In this document: positions 46,667 through 57,733 of the stretch, in pieces
How positions within the stretch are numbered: the stretch's first letter is position 1
Layout: each line of letters opens with the position of its first letter
From: Scilla litardierei
Lineage: Eukaryota; Streptophyta; Magnoliopsida; Asparagales; Asparagaceae
Direction of reading: 5' to 3'
Length of the DNA: 64,000 nt
NCBI GenBank assembly: GCA_030789695.1
Contig: CM061132.1
Location: 27,437,858-27,501,857 of the forward strand
Position numbers and translations under genes: made by a program
The notes under the pieces: model-generated
Database searches by the model: none
The model's input: the letters and a program-made list of their open reading frames with translations, nothing else
What the model was told of the DNA's origin: nothing

Positions 46667-46938
46667 TCTTTCTCCAGCCCGAAAAACCCAATCTCCCTCT
46701 CGAGCCCCTTCAACTTCCGTCGACTCCGGTCATCACTCCGGCCATCCCCGCCGTCCGCCGCCGTCGCCTCCTCCTCATAGGTATCTTCCCCCTCCTCCTA
46801 GGTCGATTTCTTTCCCTAGGGTTCGATTTCACCTTCTAGGTATTCTAGGGTTTCGGATTTAAGTTTTTCATCTTAGGGCTTGTGAGTTAGGGCTTGTGCT
46901 TCTAGGGTTGTGTGCTTAGGGTTGTTGATCCTCCATGA

Positions 46939-48654
46939 TTGATTGCTTGTACTCGTCGTGCCACGACCATGGCTAAGATGAGGATTCCCATCGCCTCTTC
47001 TGGGGCTTCTCCTATGACCGTAGGGCCTTCCGACCCTAGGAATCCACCTAAGCCTAAGCGTCGCTCCAAATCAATCCAAGCTTCTCCGTCTTCGCCTCCT
47101 CTGAAGAAGCAGAGGACGGCGACGGTCAAACCCCGAAAATCTAAGACCAAGAAGCCCATACTCCACTCACCCTCTACTCCTCCCGATTCCGATACTGAGT
47201 TTATCCCAGAGGATGAGCAAGGCCATAGGGAACCCACTCCACCACTCCGGTCTAGGACTCGCCAGCCAAAGGGAAAGGGCCCAATGCCAGCGGGGGGTGT
47301 TGACATATCGTTGTGTCGCGATGACCCTATGTGTCTCGCGGCCTACAACCGTATTGAACACTGCCCGATGCTATTGGAGCACTACGTACAGTTTTCTGAT
47401 TTCCTTGGCTTAGCTGACCTCCTCTCCTATAGTGGTCTCCTGGATTATCTCCGCTATGATCTTAAGGCCAATCCCAAACCGTATCCTCGCCTCGTGAAAT
47501 TGTTCTATGCCAATCGCGTTCGAGGCCAGTACGATGCCAGTCACTCCATTGAGACTGCTGTCTTGGGAACTCCTATAGTTCTCACGGCAGAAATCTTGGG
47601 GGAGATTCTTGGCTGTTCGTCGTGTGGTCTCCTTCCTTTGGACATTTCCGTCGACGATATATCTTCCTTGGATCAGTCCGTTCTTTCTGAGATTTTCCAT
47701 GTGATCCCTCCTGCCTTCATTGGAGTGCCTTCGAAGTCTTTCAAGCCTAATGCCCGGGTTCTGAATCTCATTCTGAAGTCGTGCTTGCTTCCCAAGTACG
47801 GCTCCTCTTCACTTCCCTCCCAGCCATTTTTGAAGCTCATATACGCTCTTTTCTTGGGGTGCGAGATTAATTGGGCTCGCGTGATACTCGATAAGATGGA
47901 CTCTTTCGAGTGTATACGCAAGACCAATAAGTCTGCGCATATTCCATACCCTTGCCTGTTGACTCTTGTGTTCCGACATTTCCGAGTCCCTCTCCCTCCT
48001 GACGATGAGCGTCCTTTGGGTACTCCTCTAAACGCGACAGCCGTGAAGAAATCTCTAGCGGCGCTTCGTCACGTGCAGAGGTCTACCGCATCTGCTTCCC
48101 AGGCTTCTCCCTCAGCTGCTGCAGCCTCCACTCCTCCTGCCACATTAGACGATGTCGAACGTCTTCTCCGTCAGCACGACTCACGTTTGGCTCGTACTGA
48201 GGAGGTCGTATGTCGTATGGCTCGGATGATGGGGATTGATCTTCCTCCTTCAGTTTCTGAGGCCGAGGAGATGGACGATGAGGAGCTTGATGAGCTTGTC
48301 ACTTCTTTAGCCCGTGGCGATGAGGCCACTGCTGCTGCTGCTGCTGGTGCTACCACTTCTGCTCCTGGAGATGGCACCACTTCCGGTGCTCCAGAGCCTT
48401 CTGCTTCAGCTGTTCAGACTTCTGAGCCTGCTGCTGAGCCTGCTGTCGAGCCTGCACATCTATCCCCTGGTGTTGTTGAGACCCCTGCTGCTGTTGCGAC
48501 CCCTGCTGATGTTGAGATCCCTGCTGCTGAGCCAGTCGTTTCCACACCTGCCCCGACGATCCCGTCTGTTGACACTCCTCTCCTCACTGCAGAGCCTGAG
48601 TCCACTCCGTCGACTGGACCCACGGACACTGCAGATCCAGCCTCTTCCTCGTGA
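46939..48654 (+). CDS. Sirevirus env-like ORF, copy 1 (uninterrupted)
   Basis: 571 codons from ATG 46939; the in-frame ATG at 46969 sits in a better context (accATGgc) and may be the real start. N-terminal third: Pro/Ser/Lys-rich, with basic clusters KPKRRSK and KPRKSKTKK that look like nuclear-localisation signals. Middle (residues ~115-370): a globular domain with RLVKLFYANRVR and LTAEILGEILG, a signature of the 'putative plant transposon protein' domain found in many plant LTR elements. Then an Ala/Ser linker, a coil VERLLRQHDSRLARTEEVV, an acidic patch EEMDDEELDEL and a long Pro/Ala/Thr tail. No signal peptide or clear membrane segment is visible, so 'env-like' describes position only. 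Function unknown. Confidence 0.8.
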   Translation: MIACTRRATTMAKMRIPIASSGASPMTVGPSDPRNPPKPKRRSKSIQASPSSPPLKKQRTATVKPRKSKTKKPILHSPSTPPDSDTEFIPEDEQGHREPTPPLRSRTRQPKGKGPMPAGGVDISLCRDDPMCLAAYNRIEHCPMLLEHYVQFSDFLGLADLLSYSGLLDYLRYDLKANPKPYPRLVKLFYANRVRGQYDASHSIETAVLGTPIVLTAEILGEILGCSSCGLLPLDISVDDISSLDQSVLSEIFHVIPPAFIGVPSKSFKPNARVLNLILKSCLLPKYGSSSLPSQPFLKLIYALFLGCEINWARVILDKMDSFECIRKTNKSAHIPYPCLLTLVFRHFRVPLPPDDERPLGTPLNATAVKKSLAALRHVQRSTASASQASPSAAAASTPPATLDDVERLLRQHDSRLARTEEVVCRMARMMGIDLPPSVSEAEEMDDEELDELVTSLARGDEATAAAAAGATTSAPGDGTTSGAPEPSASAVQTSEPAAEPAVEPAHLSPGVVETPAAVATPADVEIPAAEPVVSTPAPTIPSVDTPLLTAEPESTPSTGPTDTADPASSS

Positions 48655-49627
48655 TCGTCTGTTCCGAGGACTCTCCACTGCTCATTGGATGATTTACCTT
48701 TGTGAGAGTATTTTGGGTTAGGATGGGGGTTGAGAGATGTTTTGATGTATTTTTGTACTTTCTGGATGTCGGTGTTGGATATTTTGATATGATGCATATG
48801 TTGTATTTATGTTGGATGTCGATGATGTATGATGTATTTCTTTTTGACGATGTGTAGCACTTGATGTGATGTACTTCTTATATTGGATATCTTTTTGGAT
48901 GTACTCATCATGTTATCATTTCTATATATACATCGATGTTCATGTTGTGATATTTACTTCGTCGTGCACATTTATTCTCATTCAATGTCCATGCAATGTA
49001 ATTTCGTTGCTCGATGCTTAAATGCTTGGTTAAATAGATTATATTTCTATAATTATATAGAATTGTTTTCCATGCACTAACTTAACCAAGAATATTGAAT
49101 ATTGGAGAGTATGTTTCTTTATTCAAGAAATGAATAAACATTTGGTATTTTTGATGATTTTGATTATCGTTATTTTTATTGATAATGGACAATTTGGCAC
49201 ACCTTGTTTTGATTTCCACACTTTTCCCTTGGTGTCAATTTGGTCCATCGTCATTGTCTACGACCCCCGATGTTGGATTTTCCATTTCCTAATTGTTGTC
49301 GTTGTATGCCCCCCATTTTTGGGATAATGCCAAAGGGGGAGAGATAATGATAATAAATAGCGCAAATGAAAATTTAACTCAATTTCCAAGAATCTAGTTT
49401 GATATGTTAGATTCAGGGGGAGTTAAGATATATATAAGGATTTTCAAAATCCGATATTTCAAAAATCGATTCTCTTTACTTATCTTACTCGTCTGCTTGA
49501 TGCAATTCATATATATTCATTTTGGAATTAACGTGTCATCAATGCAGGGGGAGTAAGTATTTTACATTTGAATTATTATTTTTGATTATTATTTATGTTG
49601 GTTTGTCATCACCAAAAAGGGGGAGAA
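48655..49627 (+). other. Sirevirus A 3' non-coding region with multiple PPTs, copy 1
   Basis: Four polypurine tracts: CAAAGGGGGAGAG (49331-49343), CAGGGGGAG (49414-49422), GCAGGGGGAGTAAGTAT (49544-49560), and AAAAAGGGGGAGAA (49614-49627), which abuts LTR 2 and should be the working primer. Multiplied PPTs are a described Sirevirus trait. No coding region. Confidence 0.85.
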
Positions 49628-50027
49628 TGTTGAATATTGGACTCCCCGGATTTGGTTTTGGATGATGAGCAAACATAAATAATTCATGAACTAACAATTT
49701 GTGAGCGCAGTATTGGAGATCGTCGCCAATTTCACGAGAACATTCAAAGCGACATCTCAACACTTCCCAAAGCTCGTATTCATGCCTAAAGCTTCGTTGA
49801 AGCTCTTGCGCCGCTTTGGAAGTTATGAAGAATAAATCGAAGCTCTCGAAGACCGTTTATTAAGGTTTTATTTATAGTCTTTTAGCTTCGATATATAGAA
49901 TGTTAAGCCTTGAGTATATCTTACGTTTCTATCTTCATTACGCTCATTTCGTAGCTCTAGGATCCTTGCACAAGTTCATTCTAACTTCCTCGAAGCATCG
50001 CGCTTCGATTCGGACTTTATTGTGCAT

Positions 50028-50567
50028 GTTAGTTGGTACAAGAACAAGTACTGACCGACTAGATGGTGATCTAGTCGGTCGGCAACTCTTCTTGGACCGA
50101 CTAGTTTGATTCCTTAATTTCTTGGACTTTACTGTTTACAGTTAGTCGGTCTATGTTGACTCACCGACCGACTAGTTTGTAAACTAGTCGGTCAGTGATG
50201 CTTCTTTGGCCGACTAGTTGTGACTTACTGTTCATACCAAATTTCTCCTAAGCTACTGTTTACCGTTAGTCGGTCTAAGAACGTTTGGTGACCGACTAGT
50301 TGACAATCTAGTCGGTCAACTTTTGTTCTTGGACCGACTAAGTCAACTTGCATTCAGACTATTTCATTTTGCCTCTTAGTCGGTCTACGTTCACTGACTG
50401 ACCGACTAGTTGTGAAACTAGTCGGTCAGAAAGTCTTCTTGGACCGACTAGATTTCTAGGTCTGAAATTCTATCTCTTCTCAGATCTTCACTTAGTCGGT
50501 CCATGCTGTTTGACTGACCGACTAGTTGATGAACTAGTCGGTCAGTGATTGTTCTTTGACCGACTAA
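50028..50567 (+). repeat. Palindrome array in LTR 2
   Basis: Same five units as LTR 1. Three substitutions relative to LTR 1 fall in it (50209, 50272, 50385). The last two are in outer arms, where LTR 2 has the perfect TTAGTCGGTC; the first breaks a GACCGACTAG arm. Confidence 0.92.
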
Positions 50568-50620
50568 TTCTCCCAGATTTCTATCCGTTGGAGAATGACC
50601 TAACTTGTTTTTATGGGACC

Positions 50621-50630
50621 CTATAAATAC
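50621..50630 (+). promoter_or_regulatory. TATA box of LTR 2
   Basis: CTATAAATAC in the LTR that separates the two internal regions. It could drive the second copy. Confidence 0.65.
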
Positions 50631-51381
50631 GAACCTAGGTCATTTCTATCTAGGTTAGAGCTTCCATTAAGAGATTCATTGAGATCAAAAGAGATAGCCA
50701 TTCTCACTCAAATCAAAAGCTCTCTTCCTCACAAGAAACTCATTCTCTCACATTCTAGATCTAGAATCCATCTTGAGAGAAGCTTGTTCTTGGTGAGCTC
50801 TTCAAGCTATTGCTTGATTCAAGTCTCCAAATCATCCCTAGGCACCCATTGCTGGTCATTTCCTTGGTGCTAGGTATTGGTGACTTCATCTTCCTCAAAT
50901 CCTTCATTTCATCTTTTGGGTAAGAAAAACTCAAGGTATAGGATTTTGTGGTAAGATTGTTTATTTCATATTAAACTCTTTAATATTGCTTTGTGATTCT
51001 CTCGGTTGTGAGAGAAGGTTGTGATCCCGGGTTGTGGGATTCACGTTTGCTATTGCATGTATGATTTGATCTTGTGAAGGTTTTTCACAAGATATTCATA
51101 GTGGAAATCTTGAGTTAGGGTTTCTAACTCAAGTATCCGGAGGGGATCCGGGTGGTTGGGACGTAGGATCACCGGGAACAAGTCGGGGAGACTTGGGTGG
51201 ATCCGAACCCATTAACATCGTTGGTTAGCATTGTTAATTTTGTGTTGTCATTCAATTTAAGCTTCCGCAAATTGATTTGGTAGTTGTGTGCACTTTAATT
51301 TGGAATTATACTCCTTATTATTTTAAAGTACTATTCACCCCCCCTCTAGTACTTGTGCAGTAGCTTGTAGGGTATTGCATT

Positions 51382-51394
51382 TGGTATCGGAGCC
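51382..51394 (+). other. Sirevirus A primer-binding site, copy 2
   Basis: TGGTATCGGAGCC, with the same A-to-G change as copy 1. Confidence 0.88.
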
Positions 51395-51406
51395 AGATAC
51401 TTAGCT

Positions 51407-53656
51407 ATGTCTGCCAACGACAACAAGACCGTGCGTCCACCTTCCAACTATGACACCTTCAGGAACCGTGAAGGAGCATCTTCGGTGATGGAAGGACATT
51501 CCTCTACGAGGCCTCCATTCTTCAACGGTACCAACTACGGGTACTGGAAATGCAGGATGGAAACCTTCCTCCGGAGTGCGTCTCTATGGAGGACCACAAT
51601 GAAGGAATACATCGAGCCCGAAGAAGAAGATTTTGAGAAATGGACTACCGCGGAGATCGCCGCGGAGGTAAGCAATGCCAAGGCAATGAACGCCTTGCAA
51701 TGCGCATTGGAGCCCGAGGACTTCAATAAGATATGCACATGTAAGAGTGCATATCAAATTTGGAACTCTCTCCTCATACTACATGAAGGGACGAGTAGGG
51801 TAAGAGACTCTAAACTCGTAGTCGTAAACAAAGATTACGAAATGTTTCATATGCAACAGGGCGAGAAGATGAAGGAATATTACGCTCGCTTCGTTGACAT
51901 AATAAACGAGTTAGAGGCCCTCGGCAAGTCCTACACTCAAAAGGAGAAGTGCTCAAAGCTTATTGAAGGACTTCCTTCTTCTTGGGAGAAACGTACCTTC
52001 GCCATCGAGGAAGGTAATGACATGAATAAGTACACCGTAGTTCAACTAATGGGTACTTTAATGTCGTACGAGGTACGCAAGGATAGCAAGCTCAAATTGC
52101 AAGAAAAGATGAAGTCTTACCTAAAGCAAGACGAGCCAAAGAAGAAGGCTATTGCTTTCAAAGCCGCTCCATCCACATCCACATCAACCGATGATGAAGA
52201 ATCGGAAAACGAGTTGGACTTGGAGTCCATGGCACTCATGGCCAAGAAGTTCAACCGTTTCTTTCGAAAAGGTAACTATAAGAACAAAGCTAAATTTGGT
52301 TCTACTAACGCCTCTTCCTCTCCTTTGTGTTTCAAGTGCAATAAGCCAGGACACATGAAAGCGGAGTGTCCTCTCAACAAGCAAAAGGAGAAGTGGAAAG
52401 CGCCAAAATTCGACAAGTCGAAGAAGTACAAAAAGGGGTACAAAAAGGGACTTGTCGGAGCAACATTCACCGACTCCGAGGATTCCTCAAGCGGAGAGTC
52501 GGACGATGAGCAAGTGGAGTAAGCGCACATGTGCTTCATGGCAAGAGAGGAGAATGATCAAGGATCCTCCTCTTCCGATGATAGTAATGACGAAAGCGAT
52601 GAGGTAACAATGGATGATCTTAGGGATGCTAACACTCAACTATGGTCAAAATACACTAAATTAGTAAATAGATATACTAAAGTAAAAGATGACCTAGCTA
52701 GCATTCAAACCTCGCCTAAGACTATCATCACCAACAACGACACCGTTGTTGAAGAGTTAAGAAATGAGATTGTTAATCTCAAATCTAAACTTGAACATGC
52801 TAGCATTGAGGATGCGGAAGAACATAAGATAGCGGATTTAACTTCTCAAAACTCGACTTTGAGTATTGAGAACGAGAATCTTAAATCTCGTGTTTATGTG
52901 CTCACATCGCAAATATCCACTTTGGATACTTCTTTGCATTCTCTCAAAGAGAAATATGAGAACACATTGGGCCGAATCAACGAATTCAACAAGGGTAAGG
53001 GCCATTTGGATAATATCCTAAAAGATTTACTTCCGGCCAAACACCACATTGGCTTGGGGTATATGATGGGAAATTCATCCAAGTCGGTCACTACTTTTGT
53101 TAGGCCAACTTCCGAAGCCTTAACGAGTGGGAGCAAACACTCTATTGGGAGTTCATCTTCCAATGGTGCTTCCACCTCGTCCACACCCTCTTTCGGAAAG
53201 AAACCCACTTTGGGTGGACCTCCAAAGAAGGGGCATGCTTATATGTACACCAATACCATGCCACGTAGGAACACACGTCCTACTCCACCGGCTCACACAT
53301 ATGATGATTGTTATGCAACACATTCTCGGGCACGTGCACACCATGTGAGACACCCTCACGCACGTGTTCCCACACATGCATATGTTCACCCACCTCATCA
53401 TATGAATAATTCTCGTCGTGCACCATTCCATCATGTCCAGTATGCCTATCCACAACATGCATCACGTAGAAATCAACGTCGCATGCATGCACCCAATAGG
53501 ATGATGGCTCCCAAAATTTTCACTATTTGGAGCCCAAAGGACACAAGCATGGATGAAAAACAAGTGTATATGAATGCTTATTTTTCGGATGTTGTGCATA
53601 GTAGGAATTATGTGGGGAAGTCTAAGTCCAATTGGACTTGGCTTCCAAAGGTCTAA
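51407..53656 (+). pseudogene. Sirevirus A gag region, copy 2
   Basis: Protein-level identical to copy 1, including the stop TAA at 52520-52522 and the in-frame continuation from 52529. The zinc knuckle lies near 52329-52370. Identity of the lesion shows it predates the duplication. Confidence 0.88.
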
Positions 53657-53710
53657 CCTTTGAGGACCCAATGACCTTGGGTACCATGATATGAAATTTT
53701 CTATCTTTAG

Positions 53711-56700
53711 GTACTCAAGGAAAAGAAAAAGAAAAGGAGCAACAAATTTAAATTTAGCTCCAAAGGGAATTGGATACTCGATAGCGGGTGCTCCAAACAC
53801 ATGACGGGTGACGCTCGATTGCTCTCCGGAGTGGTTCCCATTGCGAATGGAAACCGCGTCGTATTTGGAGGCAACGAGAGCGGAACCATCATAGGTGTTG
53901 GTAAAGTGGGTAACCCATCTAAACCCTTAATTAGTGATGTATATCTTGTTAATGGTTTAAATCATAATCTTATTTCAATAAGCCAACTTTGTGACAAAGG
54001 TTACAAAGTTAGTTTTGCGAAAGGATTGTGTCATATTTTAAGAAAAGATAATGATAAATTATTATTTTCCGGAACTCGTCATAAAGACATTTATATTTTG
54101 GATCTTCCTAAGTCTTATGAACAATGTCTCGTTGCCAACACAAGTGAACAACACTTATGGCATCGACGCTTTGGACATGTGAACTTTGGAACACTATATA
54201 AGCTTTCAAAATTAAATTCTATTAAAGGTTTTCCGAAGCTTGTTTTTGAAAAGAAAAGTTTTTGTGATTGTTGTCAACGCGGCAAGCTTCCTAAATCTTC
54301 ATTTAAACCTAAGAAAAGCATTTCTACTAAACGGCCACTAGAGCTATTACATCTAGACTTGTTTGGGCCAACTAGAGTTGCTTCCTTAGGAAATGCAAGG
54401 TATGGACTTGTCATCGTAGATGACTATTCAAGATTTACATGTGTATTTTTCTTATGTAATAAAAATGAAGTTTTTTGAAAACTTCACAATTTTTGTTAAG
54501 AAAGTACAAAATCTCTTAGGAACCACCATTGTCACTATTCGTAGTGATCATGGAGGTGAATTTGAGATTGAGTCTTTTGAGACATTTTGTGATGAAGTTG
54601 GTATTACACACACCTTCTCTTTCCCTCGTGCACCTCCTCAAAATGGTGTAGTTGAGAGAAAGAATAGGACGCTAGTGGAGTGTGCTCGCACTATGCTTGA
54701 TGATAGCCAACTTGGCCATCAATTTTGGGCGGAAGCGGTACACACCGCTTGCTATGTGTTTAATAGAATACTTTTGAGGCCAGGCACTAAACAAACTTGT
54801 TATGAATTGTTGTTTGGTAGGTTGCCTCAAGTTAAACATTTTCGTGTTTTTGGTTCGAAATGTTTTATTAAGAACACATATGGTAGTTTGGACAAATTCG
54901 ATCCAAGATCCGATGAGGGGATTTTTGTCGGATATTCTTCGCGTAGCAAAGCCTACCGGATATTCAACAAACGAACCTCAACGATCGAGGAGTCGCTTCA
55001 TGTCTCATTTAATGAAGGATTTGTTCCAACTAGAATTTCAAATGATAATGATTCTATGGATGTTTTATGTGATTCGTTTGATAATTCCAAGTCTAATGAT
55101 TCTATTGATTCTATTGAGACTAACCCAACTAATGAAGTTGTTGAGAATGTTCCTAGTGATCAAGGTATTCCCAAACGGCTTCATACCGTTCGTGACCATC
55201 CTCATGAACAAGTCATTGGCAATATCTATGATAGTGTCAAGACGAGATCGCAAGTGAACTACTTCGCTCATTGTGCCTTTGCCTCCTCGATAGAGCCAAA
55301 GAATATTAATGAAGCATGCGAAGATAGCGCTTGGATCTTAGCCATGGAGGAGGAGCTCATTCAATTCGAGAGAAATGAAGTTTGGGAGCTTGTTCCTTTG
55401 CCATCGAAGAACCACACCGTCATAGGGACAAAGTGGATCTTCAAGAACAAAACCGACGAAAACCAAGTCGTCGTCCGGAACAAAGCTCGGTTAGTAGCTC
55501 AAGGCTATCGACAAGAGGAAGGTATCGATTTCGAAGAATCTTTCGCTCCGGTAGCTAGATTAGAATCAATTAGATTACTATTGTCTTTTGCATGCCATAA
55601 GAATTTTAAATTATTTCAAATGGGAGTTAAAAGTGCATTTTTAAACGGAGATGTCGTTGAGGAAGTTTACGTTTCTCAACCTCCGGGCTTCATAAATGAA
55701 AAATTTCTAAATCACGTTTTTAAACTAAAGAAAGCTCTTTATGGTTTGAGACAAGCTCCTCGAGCTTGGTATGATCGCCTAAATAATTTTCTTTTGGATT
55801 TGAATTTTAAAATGGGCGAAGCCGATTCTACACTTTTTATTAAGCATGCGAATAATGATATTTTATTAGTTCAAATTTATGTTGATGATATCATTTTCGG
55901 TGCTACTAACTTTGCTCTTTGCGAAGAGTTTTCTAATGTTATGAAGGAACAATTTGAGATGAGCCACATGGGCGAACTCAAATATTTCTTAGGTCTCCAA
56001 ATTCACCAATTGAATGATGCAATCTTCATCCACCAAACGAAGTACACGGTGGAGTTGCTAAAGCGATTTGGAATGGAGAATGCCTCCGGGAAAAAGACTC
56101 ACATGAGCACTACAACGCATCTTGATAAAGATACGGGCGGAAAAGATGTAGACATTCGTCTATATCGAGGTATGATAGGTAGTTTACTTTATCTTACCGC
56201 GAGTAGGCCCGATATTATGTTTGCCGTATGTATATGTGCTCGTTATCAGTCTCAACCTAAGGATTCTCACTTAGTAGCGGTTAAACGTATTTTTCGCTAT
56301 CTAAGTTACACTTTAGATTTTGGATTACTTTATCCGAAATCTAGCACATATGAGTTAGTCTCATATAGTGACGCTGATTATGCGTGATGCAAATCCGACA
56401 GGAAAAGTACTAGTGGCACTTGCCATTTTCTAGGAAATTCTCTTGTCTCTTGGTTTTCCAAGAAGCAAAATTCGGTATCACTTTCAACCACCGAGGCGGA
56501 ATACATTGCCGCCGGTGCCGCTTGTGCCCAGGTTCTTTGGATGAGACACACATTGAAGGATTTTGGTATTCATTGTGATACTAGCCCTATCATGGTGGAT
56601 AACCAAAGTGCTATTTGTCTTTCAAAGAATCCGGTGCACCATTCCCGATCCAAACACATAGATGTCCGACACCATTTCTTAGATGATCATGTTGCTAAAA

Positions 56701-56828
56701 AGGACATCATATTAGTGTACGTTGAAACCCAAAAGCAAATCGCCGATATTTTCACGAAACCCCTAAAGGAGGACTCCTTTGTGCGGTTGCGTCGAGAATT
56801 GGGGATTACGGGTGAATCCGAGATATAG
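53711..56828 (+). pseudogene. Sirevirus A pol, copy 2
   Basis: Protease Asp codon at 53780; T6 frameshift at 54471-54476; RT motif-A Gly at 55623-55625; YVDD at 55878-55889; TGA at 56385-56387. All residues and all lesions match copy 1, so neither copy can complement the other. Confidence 0.93.
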
Positions 56829-57072
56829 GATTCATATTTAAATTCAATCATCTTGTATGCTATTATATTTCGCGATATTTCATGCATGCTAGATTTGTTG
56901 AATTTTTGGGAATTTTATGAGATTTGTTTGAATTTATGATCGAATTCGTATTTCAATGTCGTATTTAAGATTTCGACGTTTTATGGGGTAATTTAGATGA
57001 CTAATGAGAGTGTTAAGATGTTTCATCCAAGTGGTTTGTGAAGAAAAATCAATTATCAATTTTTGGACTCTT

Positions 57073-57461
57073 CTAGTCGGTCTCAGTTCATTTGTCAACC
57101 GACTAGATGCTCATCTAGTCGGTCAGCAATTGAACTCAGACCGACTAGATCAAGCTTTTATCTTAATCTTCTCATTTTCTTTCTTTAGTCGGTCACAGTA
57201 CACTTACCGACCGACTAGATTGAAAACTAGTCGGTCAGTGAATATACTGCGACCGACTAATTCTAGCCCTAAAAATTCATGTTTGCCTCTGTTTCGACTT
57301 AGTCGGTTCAAGCTCATTGACCGACCGACTAGATCGTAATCTAGTCGGTCAGTGCTTGAACTGTGACCGACTAAGTGGGTTAGGGCAAATGTGTCTTTTT
57401 GATTCCAGACCGACTTATACTCACTTTCGTTCGACTAAAATCATTTTTAGTCGGTCTTCTC
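57073..57461 (+). repeat. Internal palindrome array, copy 2
   Basis: Same three full and one partial units as at 46278-46666; no difference noticed. Confidence 0.92.
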
Positions 57462-57733
57462 TCTTTCTCCAGCCCGAAAAACCCAATCTCCCTCTCGAGC
57501 CCCTTCAACTTCCGTCGACTCCGGTCATCACTCCGGCCATCCCCGCCGTCCGCCGCCGTCGCCTCCTCCTCATAGGTATCTTCCCCCTCCTCCTAGGTCG
57601 ATTTCTTTCCCTAGGGTTCGATTTCACCTTCTAGGTATTCTAGGGTTTCGGATTTAAGTTTTTCATCTTAGGGCTTGTGAGTTAGGGCTTGTGCTTCTAG
57701 GGTTGTGTGCTTAGGGTTGTTGATCCTCCATGA

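Larger units (their letters stand above)
49628..51379 (+). repeat. Sirevirus A LTR 2 (middle)
   Basis: Agrees with LTR 3 at the first six LTR 1/LTR 3 difference sites but with LTR 1 at the last two (51248, 51377). It has a private T at 51373. This is the expected pattern of a recombinant LTR. Confidence 0.97.

Noticed and set aside
48314..48721. Leucine-rich 135-codon frame overlapping the end of the env-like ORF
   Set aside because: It is the +1 frame of the Pro/Ala/Thr-rich tail (gctgctgct and cctgctgct runs), which produces Leu by composition and is not a membrane protein.
47167..48797. Several open frames antisense to and overlapping the env-like ORF, including Ser- and Gln-rich ones
   Set aside because: They are shadows of the GC-rich, repetitive codons of the forward ORF, with no domain and no start context.
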